This document shows, piece after piece, positions 1 to 7,146 of a stretch of 7,146 nucleotides of DNA. The stretch's first letter is position 1. Each line of letters starts with the position of its first letter. The notes beneath the pieces were generated by a model. That model was not told where the DNA came from. It worked only from the letters and a program-made list of their open reading frames with translations, and did not search any database. This DNA comes from Kiritimatiellia bacterium (GTDB lineage: Bacteria > Verrucomicrobiota > Kiritimatiellia > RFP12 > UBA1067): assembly GCA_024405335.1 (NCBI GenBank), contig JAKSOX010000104.1, positions 1 through 7,146 of the forward strand. Reading direction: 5' to 3'. A program made the translations under genes and the position numbers.

Positions 1-3000
1 GCCGACCAGGACGTGACGTATCTGGAAGGCGGCTTTTCGGGCGACGTTTCGACCCTCACGCCGGAGTCGGACATGAAGAACAAGCGTTTCGCGGCGATCA
101 GCTTCGAAGATTCGTCCGAAGCGCGCCACACGCGCGGATCTTTCGGCGCCGGTTCGCGCGACTGTCCGGCGCGGTTCGGCCTCTTCAAGCAGGCGCGCAC
201 GCTGAAGAAGGGACGCTGGTACAAATACGACACGGGCAGCATCGACCTCGACGACGCGGCGTTGCGGGCGAGCGAACTGCAAATCGCGTACGACCTGCTC
301 GACGACAACTGGACCGTGCCGTTGGGCCGGCAGGAGACGTTCAGTTTCGACTCGACGGCGTCCGGCAAGAACTGGTACTACGGCGTCCAGTCGCTCGTGC
401 CCGAGCAGACGATCCGTCTGTTGTTCCAGCGCGGCGGCAGCCAGCAGTGGGTGGAATCCGGCTACGACACGGCGATGATGCTGCCCGACGGGACGACGCT
501 GCCGACTTTGGGATTCAGCAAGAACAAGTATTCGTTCAGGCCGCGCGACTGCGACGTGAAGCAGTTCCGCCTCATGACGAGCGGCGGGACGGACGATTTG
601 CGCACGGACATCGTGATCGACGACCTCGTCTTCTCACAATGGGCCGGCGACACGGTGGACAACTCCGCCGACTCCACGCAGATCCAGACGCAGAAGTGGG
701 CGTACGTGCGCGGTTGGATCACGGGCGCCACGAACGTGGTGGGGTCCAGCGAAGGGACGAGCGGCGGGACGGACGACGAAGCCGCCTACATCACCGGCGC
801 GTACGAGGTGACGAAGATCGGCAACGAATACGTGTACGTGTTCACGAACGCGGCGACGTTCATCCCCAAGGCCGACATGCAGATCGTCGAGGCGCTCGTG
901 GTGGGCGGCGGCGGCGCGGGCGGCAACATGATCGGCGGCGGCGGCGGCGGCGGCCAGGTGGTGGACTACCGTCCCGTGGGCAAATACGTCACCGCCGGCG
1001 AGAAAATCGAAGTCGAAGTGGGCGCCGGCGGCACGGCGACGGCGGGGTGCGTCGACAGCCAGAATTCCTATCTTGCCGGCGGTTGGCCGGACCGGTGGCA
1101 ACGCGGCGGCAACGGCGGCACGTCCTATTTGCGCTACACGGCGTTCGACAAGGCCCGCGTCGATCTCGCCACGGCGTACGGCGGCGGCGGCGGCGGCGCG
1201 GGCACGTACGCGAATCCGGCCCGCCAGCCGGGCGTGGCGTGGACCACCTCGGCTTTCATCGGCGGCGGCGGCGGCAGCGCGTACACGACCAACACGCACG
1301 CGCTGGGCATGATCGAGCGCACGAAGTTGGGCAACACGTCCAACTACGTGACGAATTTCCTGTCGTCCTGCGGCGGCGCGGCGAACAGCGGCACGGGCAA
1401 GGGCGCGCCTGGCGGCGGCGGTGCGGGCTGGTACGGGCAGGTGGTGGGCTACGCCGACGACGGCCGCGAAATCCGCGCCGGCGACGGCCTCGACGGCGAC
1501 GTCAGCGGGAACGCCGGAGCTGGCGGCGACGGCTACAGGAGCACGATCACTGGCGCCGAGCGCTGGTACGGCGCGGGCGGCGGCGGCGGCGGCGGCAACT
1601 ACACCAACGGCCTTTATTCCGTGAGAGACATCACCCCCGGCAGGGGCGGCAAGAGCGGCAGGGGCGCAAACGGCAGTTCGGCCGGCTTGGGCGGTTCGCC
1701 GTTCCCCAACACCATGGCCAACGTGGTGGTCCCGGGGACGGGCGCGGGCTATCCCGGCGAGGACGGTTTCGGCGGCGGCGGCGGCGGCGGCGGCGCCTTG
1801 GACGCTTCGGACGTCACCGGATTCGGCCGGTGGAGCAGCGAGCGTTGGGACAACGCGGGCAACCAGGCGCTCGGCATGCATTGGGGCGCGAGCGGCGGCC
1901 GCGGCGGCCGCGGCACCGTGATTTTGCGCGTGCGTCCTTCCACGCGGTACTGCATGATGCAGCCGATGCGCGGTTTCCCGAACGAGCCGATGAGCATCCG
2001 CACGCCCACGCTGTTCGGATTGTCGATGTTCGCCTTCACCTGGCGCAACGCCGACGAACACGCCCGGCTGCTCGTGCAGATGGTCACCAACGGCGTGACG
2101 GGCGCGACGATCCGCGGCCTCACGATGAGCATGGACTACGACAATCCCGGCGATTTGTGGCAAACGGTGGCGACGATCGATTTCAAGGACGTTCCCCAGG
2201 GCGAGCGCGAACTGGGGTCGACCAACTTCTACTTCGGATTGCGCGCGCCGTACCACGTGGGCGTGTTCCGCGTGATGATGGATCCCGCGGTGGTGGAGGA
2301 GGCCGTGGCGAACCGCGCGACGTACGATTCCTCGTGGGGCAGCGTCACGCTGACGCGCGTGCAGGCGTGGGATGAGCCCGCGCTGACGCCCTACGACTGG
2401 TGGGGCTGGAACCTGCGCACGGCGTTCAATTCGCGTTTGATGTACCTGCCGGACGCATCCTACACGCCGCAGGGCCTGGGCTGCACGCTCAACTTCTCCG
2501 GCTCGATTTTCGACATCGGCCACGTCGACAACGACCCCGAATTCTCGGACAAGTGGGACGTCAACGACGCGATGTGGAATCTCCACGATCCGTTCGTGCA
2601 GACGCCGGTGATGGCGGACGCGGACGGGGTGGGCAACATCGGCCAGGTGACGTTCCGGGCGCGCAAATACGGCGCGATCACGCAGTCGACCTCCAGCTGG
2701 GTCACGGTGAGCGTGGCCAAGAGCGCGTCCGCGGTGGACGCCGAGTGGGTCGTGAAGACGAATTTCGAGGTGACGGGCAACACGTTCCAGAAATTCACCT
2801 GGCGCATGCTCAACGACGAAAACAACTACCAGGCGCTGCGCCTTTCCGTCGACGGCGCCAGGTACGGCCGCGGCGATCCGCCGCGCCAGCGCGTTTTGAT
2901 CGACGAAGTGGCGGTGACCGAGCCGATGCTGCCCAAGCTGGCCGTGCAGAGCGTGGGCGTGTTCCGGCATTTCAAGGACCAGACCACGTCGCTGGACGCG

Positions 3001-5226
3001 GCGGTGCTGCTCGACGCCAACGAGCAGCCGCTGGCCGGAGAATCGTTCGGCGTGCAGGCGTCGGTGGCCGTCCAGCAGCTGGAAGACGAACTCGACAAGG
3101 ATTCCATCGAGGTGTTCGTGAACTATTTCGTGGGGTTGTCGCCGTGGGGGTACAACCAGTGGAAGTCGAATCCCAACGCGGTGCTGAACGTGCGGTTGCC
3201 GCGTTCTTCGGACAATCCGTACGTGTTCCGCAGTTCGCCCGACGATCCCGGCTCGTTCATTCCGCCGCAGCTGCAGGACGCCGCGCTGGGATACGCCGTG
3301 CTGCAGTACCAGATCACCGTGACCTACCGCGACAAGGCGGGCAATCCGATGTCCAGCGTCGCGACGTTGGCGGATTGGGATCGTCCGGCGTGGTACCATC
3401 CGCTCGACTACAACAAGGAATACGGCGGCAACCGCGCCGACAAGTTCTCGCTCTACACCATTTTGGACGTCATTTCTCCGCGGCGCGCCTGGTTCAACGA
3501 AATCAACGTGTTCGACGGCTTGGACGACTCCGGCTTCGAAAATCTGGCGAAAAACAACCAGTGGCTGGAGATGGCGGTTCCGCAGGGATACGATCTCGGC
3601 AAATGGCGCGTGAGCGTCGTGGCCGGCGTGTCCGCTCCAAAACTCTACGACCTCGCGGTGCTGGGCGAAAGCGGCGGCGACGGCAAGCCGATCAGCGTGT
3701 CGCGTGCGACCTATCCCACGGAAAACTATTCGTTCTTCGCGCTCCAAAGTCCCGCCACGGCGCAGGCCGGCACGCTGGCGTCCGATTTGGTCGAGGGCAC
3801 CTGGCGGTCGTTCAGCACGTCCGAGGAAGGCATTGAAAAGGGAACTTTCTCCCATCAGGTTCCGCTCGGGTTCCGGCTGGTGCGCGCAAACAGCATCGTC
3901 GAACACGAGGTCGTTTTCATGTCGACGAACCGCCGCACCAACTCTTCCGCCTACCGCTACGAGGGCTCGAATTATTGCGAACGCCTCCGGGAACTGGCTG
4001 GGGTGCAGGGCAACTGGGTTTATGTGGGCGCGGACAAGACGGACGGCACGCTGGGCGTGTACACGAACCACGGCGAATCCGCTTCCACGTGGTTGGGCGA
4101 CATGGTGCAAACGCCCGGGCGCGTGAACCGCACGCGTTCCGGCGTGAACCAGTACATCGATCCGGACTACTTCGAGCCGCCCACCGGCGACAACCTGTGG
4201 CTCTACGCGAGCGTCGGCGAGAATTCGGTGGGGCACCTCTCGATGAACGTCGGCGGCAAAACGGGGCAGACCTCGGCCGTGCTCATCGTGCCGCAGTCGT
4301 TGGACGGCACGTACAACACGAACGTCACCTTCGTGTTGCAGCCGTGGTTCGAGATGAAGAGCGTCACCACGAACGGCGTGGCCGTGACGGACGGCGTGGC
4401 GGGGCAGTCCGGCGTCTACGTGTTCGACGTCAGCGGGTTCTCGCTGCCGGAAGGCGCCAAAAAGCAGCTGGAAGTGGTGGGCGAGGCGATCGTGTCCCAC
4501 AAGGTGCGCGACGCGGACATCGACGAGAACGACCCCTATTATCCGGCCGTCGTGGACTGGATCATGAACATGCCCGAAGGCGACATTTTCCCGGCGTGGT
4601 TCTGCGGCCTGAGCGGGCACACGAACCGGCTCATGTCGATCAAGGAAATGTACTGGCTGGACATGAACCCCACCGAGTCCAACTGGTGGTTCTGCGCCGG
4701 CATCGGTTCGCAGCCGAGCGGCGACGAGCCGACGCCTCCGCAGCCCGTGCGGCGCATCGAGTGTTCGAATCTCGTGAACGGCGCGTGGGTGCCCTACACG
4801 AACGTGGTCATGAAGGTGACGATGTTCATGACGAACGTGACGACGGGCGCGTCGCATTCGCCGTACGCCCTGCGCGGTCTGGATTCCGGATCGATCAGCT
4901 CGAACTACGTGCCCAAGAGTTCCGCCAACTGGACGAGCGTGACGTTCAAGGTCACGGGCGCCCTGCAGACGCACATCGGGACGTCGGACTCGACGTACCT
5001 GCCGCTTCGGACGTTCGTGTTCAACGAGGAATCGTTCGACGAAAACCACAGCGCGGAAATCGAGATCGAAGATCCGCATCTGAAGACCTCCCCGACGTAC
5101 GTCGAACACTGGTTCGAATACCCCTGGGCGGACGTCTTCTACATGTGGAGCATCGACACGCGCAACATCCCGCGGCAAACGGAAATGCTCACGACGAATT
5201 CGACGTACGACGCGCGACGACCTTGA
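1..5226 (+). CDS. Giant glycine-rich multi-domain protein, probably secreted or surface-exposed (5' partial)
   Basis: The frame is open from base 1 to the TGA at 5224-5226, giving 1741 visible residues (numbered here from base 1). The GTG at 13 sits inside an already open frame with no ribosome-binding site or signal peptide after it, so the real start lies upstream. Visible order: beta-rich module ending in an IVIDDLVFSQW strand (204-214); glycine-rich domain (about 263-645); beta-sandwich modules ending near VTLTRVQAW (782-790) and VLIDEVAV (965-972); Ig/fibronectin-like stretch (977-1155); lamin-tail-like segment (1159-1310); C-terminal module (about 1500-1741). Asn/Thr/Ser/Gly and aromatic content is high and Cys is rare (10), typical of exported beta-proteins. 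I see no transmembrane helix, catalytic motif, LPXTG, PEP-CTERM or obvious type IX tail. Coding is certain; export and an adhesive or structural role are inferred. Homologues probably exist in Kiritimatiellota-type genomes, but I could not search. Confidence 0.93.
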   Translation, partial: ADQDVTYLEGGFSGDVSTLTPESDMKNKRFAAISFEDSSEARHTRGSFGAGSRDCPARFGLFKQARTLKKGRWYKYDTGSIDLDDAALRASELQIAYDLLDDNWTVPLGRQETFSFDSTASGKNWYYGVQSLVPEQTIRLLFQRGGSQQWVESGYDTAMMLPDGTTLPTLGFSKNKYSFRPRDCDVKQFRLMTSGGTDDLRTDIVIDDLVFSQWAGDTVDNSADSTQIQTQKWAYVRGWITGATNVVGSSEGTSGGTDDEAAYITGAYEVTKIGNEYVYVFTNAATFIPKADMQIVEALVVGGGGAGGNMIGGGGGGGQVVDYRPVGKYVTAGEKIEVEVGAGGTATAGCVDSQNSYLAGGWPDRWQRGGNGGTSYLRYTAFDKARVDLATAYGGGGGGAGTYANPARQPGVAWTTSAFIGGGGGSAYTTNTHALGMIERTKLGNTSNYVTNFLSSCGGAANSGTGKGAPGGGGAGWYGQVVGYADDGREIRAGDGLDGDVSGNAGAGGDGYRSTITGAERWYGAGGGGGGGNYTNGLYSVRDITPGRGGKSGRGANGSSAGLGGSPFPNTMANVVVPGTGAGYPGEDGFGGGGGGGGALDASDVTGFGRWSSERWDNAGNQALGMHWGASGGRGGRGTVILRVRPSTRYCMMQPMRGFPNEPMSIRTPTLFGLSMFAFTWRNADEHARLLVQMVTNGVTGATIRGLTMSMDYDNPGDLWQTVATIDFKDVPQGERELGSTNFYFGLRAPYHVGVFRVMMDPAVVEEAVANRATYDSSWGSVTLTRVQAWDEPALTPYDWWGWNLRTAFNSRLMYLPDASYTPQGLGCTLNFSGSIFDIGHVDNDPEFSDKWDVNDAMWNLHDPFVQTPVMADADGVGNIGQVTFRARKYGAITQSTSSWVTVSVAKSASAVDAEWVVKTNFEVTGNTFQKFTWRMLNDENNYQALRLSVDGARYGRGDPPRQRVLIDEVAVTEPMLPKLAVQSVGVFRHFKDQTTSLDAAVLLDANEQPLAGESFGVQASVAVQQLEDELDKDSIEVFVNYFVGLSPWGYNQWKSNPNAVLNVRLPRSSDNPYVFRSSPDDPGSFIPPQLQDAALGYAVLQYQITVTYRDKAGNPMSSVATLADWDRPAWYHPLDYNKEYGGNRADKFSLYTILDVISPRRAWFNEINVFDGLDDSGFENLAKNNQWLEMAVPQGYDLGKWRVSVVAGVSAPKLYDLAVLGESGGDGKPISVSRATYPTENYSFFALQSPATAQAGTLASDLVEGTWRSFSTSEEGIEKGTFSHQVPLGFRLVRANSIVEHEVVFMSTNRRTNSSAYRYEGSNYCERLRELAGVQGNWVYVGADKTDGTLGVYTNHGESASTWLGDMVQTPGRVNRTRSGVNQYIDPDYFEPPTGDNLWLYASVGENSVGHLSMNVGGKTGQTSAVLIVPQSLDGTYNTNVTFVLQPWFEMKSVTTNGVAVTDGVAGQSGVYVFDVSGFSLPEGAKKQLEVVGEAIVSHKVRDADIDENDPYYPAVVDWIMNMPEGDIFPAWFCGLSGHTNRLMSIKEMYWLDMNPTESNWWFCAGIGSQPSGDEPTPPQPVRRIECSNLVNGAWVPYTNVVMKVTMFMTNVTTGASHSPYALRGLDSGSISSNYVPKSSANWTSVTFKVTGALQTHIGTSDSTYLPLRTFVFNEESFDENHSAEIEIEDPHLKTSPTYVEHWFEYPWADVFYMWSIDTRNIPRQTEMLTTNSTYDARRP
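576..596 (+). repeat. 21-bp exact direct repeat, copy 1
   Basis: This copy is identical to bases 756-776 over 21 bases, and the flanks differ on both sides. The copies are exactly 180 bases (60 codons) apart and in the same reading frame, each giving Thr-Ser-Gly-Gly-Thr-Asp-Asp (residues 193-199 and 253-259). Recombination between them would delete 60 codons in frame. The unit lies near the end of the N-terminal beta-rich module. Confidence 0.85.
756..776 (+). repeat. 21-bp exact direct repeat, copy 2
   Basis: This is the second copy of the unit at 576-596. It encodes TSGGTDD immediately before the glycine-rich domain, where it may act as a flexible inter-domain linker. The 60 codons between the copies hold the IVIDDLVFSQW strand and a Gln/Thr/Ala-rich stretch. 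Confidence 0.85.
787..1935 (+). other. Glycine-rich domain resembling the ALK/LTK-type (TNF-like plus polyglycine helix) fold
   Basis: This is a protein domain inside the giant gene, residues about 263-645. It opens with beta strands (YVYVFTNAATFIPKADMQIV) leading to VVGGGGAGG. A Gly7 run follows, then VGKYVTAGEKIEVEVGAGG, which matches the usual 'tvtpGetitVtVGaGG' strand of bacterial glycine-rich domains. Further runs are Gly6, Gly5, Gly4 (PGGGGAGW), Gly7 and Gly8, separated by polar or aromatic loops of 25-90 residues. It closes with GGRGGRGTVILRV, the usual last strand. In ALK/LTK such runs form polyglycine-II helices packed on a TNF-like core; related packing is known in phage S16 adhesin tips. 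Two cysteines (in TAGCVDS and SSCGGAA) could form a disulfide. The strand-glycine-strand layout is seen directly; the fold is inferred by analogy and the ligand is unknown. Confidence 0.7.
904..1914 (+). repeat. In-frame GGC trinucleotide tracts encoding polyglycine
   Basis: Uninterrupted GGC runs lie at 904-915 (4 copies), 934-954 (7), 1180-1197 (6), 1261-1275 (5), 1576-1596 (7) and 1771-1794 (8). A GGC/CGC run at 1894-1914 encodes GGRGGRG. Elsewhere in the gene glycine is also written GGG, GGA and GGT, so the runs are purer than the gene's background. Replication slippage in units of three would lengthen or shorten glycine helices without breaking the frame. This is simple-sequence repeat inside coding DNA, not a mobile element. 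Confidence 0.9.
3475..3930 (+). other. Lamin-tail-domain-like segment of the giant protein
   Basis: Residues 1159-1310 contain SPRRAWFNEINVFDG, then NNQWLEMAVPQGYDLGKWRVSVV, YSFFALQSP, and HEVVFMS near the end. The order 'W(I/F)NEIN ... (Y/W)(I/L)E(L/M) ... DL.GW ...' is the recognisable front half of lamin-tail (LTD) domains. These are Ig-like modules that occur in many exported bacterial proteins, often beside nucleases or cell-surface domains, and help with attachment. The match is by eye to a short pattern. The second half is less typical, so this could instead be a lineage-specific beta-sandwich that resembles LTD. Confidence 0.5.
4498..5223 (+). other. C-terminal module of the giant protein (YWLDMNPT / LRTFVF / IEDP)
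   Basis: From residue about 1500 the protein changes character. It runs through DADIDENDPYYPAVVDW and then MSIKEMYWLDMNPTESNWWF (1545-1564). A short Pro-rich linker follows (PSGDEPTPPQP, about 1572-1582), and a final beta-rich part of about 160 residues contains LRTFVFNEESFDEN (1669-1682) and IEIEDP. The protein ends in RRP with no hydrophobic tail. I have the impression that this block recurs at the C-terminus of large proteins in Kiritimatiellota/Lentisphaerota, which would fit an anchoring or sorting role. That is memory and inference, not a verified family. The acidic DADIDEND stretch might bind calcium, but it does not match a full EF-hand or dockerin loop. Confidence 0.45.
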
Positions 5227-5234
5227 CGCGCGTC
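5209..5234 (+). terminator. GC-rich hairpin across the stop codon; weak terminator candidate
   Basis: Bases 5209-5216 (GACGCGCG) pair perfectly with 5227-5234 (CGCGCGTC) around a 10-base loop that contains the TGA stop. The only T-run, TTTT at 5245-5248, starts 11 bases after the stem, too far for a standard Rho-independent terminator. The stem could instead pause transcription or arise by chance in GC-rich DNA. An overlapping 10-base palindrome (5225-5234) offers an alternative pairing. Confidence 0.25.
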
Positions 5235-5253
5235 CGCCGACCGGTTTTGATTC

Positions 5254-5288
5254 AAGGAAAAGGACACGCCCAGGCGCGAAAGAAGAAG
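5254..5288 (+). promoter_or_regulatory. leuS translation start region, purine-rich leader
   Basis: The best Shine-Dalgarno-like sequence, AAGGAAAAGGA at 5254-5264, ends 24 bases before the ATG at 5289, too far for normal use. Directly before the ATG is the purine run GAAAGAAGAAG (5278-5288), a poor Shine-Dalgarno match. An in-frame TTG at 5247 lies upstream of the purine block and is not served by it. The ATG is chosen because the protein from there begins MDYNYSAIEKKWQKRW, the usual LeuRS N-terminus. No convincing -35/-10 promoter is visible in the 62-base gap, so leuS may be co-transcribed with the upstream gene or use a promoter inside it. Confidence 0.4.

Positions 5289-7146
<1,858 letters not shown>

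Noticed and set aside
13..15. GTG as the start of the giant protein
   Set aside because: The frame is already open through base 1, there is no ribosome-binding site in the visible 12 bases, and no signal peptide follows. The gene almost certainly begins upstream.
1888..1914. CRISPR-like or transposon-end repeat in the GGCCGC-rich stretch
   Set aside because: It is short GGC/CGC coding sequence for GGRGGRG at the end of the glycine domain, with no spacer pattern, inverted ends or target duplication.
447..2375. A 642-codon + strand frame overlapping the giant gene
   Set aside because: Its translation is dominated by Arg runs produced by reading GGC tracts out of frame; it has no plausible start signal or domain.
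4510..4560. Dockerin or EF-hand calcium loop at DADIDENDPYYP
   Set aside because: The acidic spacing does not complete a DxDxDG loop with the required glycine and final acidic residue, and no second copy follows.
634..5178. A 1514-codon open frame on the - strand antiparallel to the giant gene
   Set aside because: It is in codon-on-codon register with the sense gene, so its stops would appear only where the sense gene uses TTA, CTA or TCA. The GC-rich codon bias avoids these. Its product is an Arg/His/Ala/Val-rich string with no recognisable domain, while the + strand frame has clear domain patterns.
5247..5280. Promoter for leuS starting at TTGATT
   Set aside because: TTGATT could pass as a -35 element, but no -10-like AT-rich hexamer occurs at a usual spacing; the following sequence is GC-rich.

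Overview
The window holds two protein-coding genes on the + strand, both cut by the window edges, with a 62-base gap between them. There are no tRNA or rRNA genes, CRISPR arrays, insertion sequences or phage genes that I can see. The DNA is strongly G+C-rich, with codons ending mostly in G or C. The second gene is an ordinary bacterial leucyl-tRNA synthetase of the Bacillus-like type. The first encodes a very large multi-domain protein whose style (glycine-rich 'VVGGGGAGG' domain, Thr-Asn-rich beta-sandwich modules, a YWLDMNPT-containing C-terminal module) resembles large secreted proteins I associate with Kiritimatiellota and related Verrucomicrobiota/Lentisphaerota. That taxonomic guess comes from memory of such proteins, not from a search, and is only moderately supported.

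Layout: bases 1-5226 are the 3' part of the giant gene (1741 codons visible, true start upstream). Its order is: an N-terminal beta-rich module (residues about 20-260 of the visible part); a glycine-rich domain of about 380 residues with pure GGC codon runs (nt about 787-1935); two or more further beta-sandwich modules (residues about 646-976); an Ig/fibronectin-like stretch (about 977-1155); a lamin-tail-like segment (about 1159-1310); more beta-rich sequence; and a C-terminal module after residue about 1500 with a short Pro-rich linker. Bases 5227-5288 are a short spacer with a weak hairpin that begins inside the end of the first gene, plus purine-rich sequence. Bases 5289-7146 are the first 619 codons of leuS, ending before the KMSKS signature.

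The two genes have no evident functional link. leuS is housekeeping translation machinery, while the giant protein looks like an exported or surface structural/adhesive protein. No enzyme active site, membrane segment or known C-terminal sorting signal can be seen in its visible part. The most interesting object is the glycine-rich domain, whose layout resembles the TNF-like plus polyglycine-helix domain of ALK/LTK receptors. I see no evidence of a multi-gene novel system in this window.
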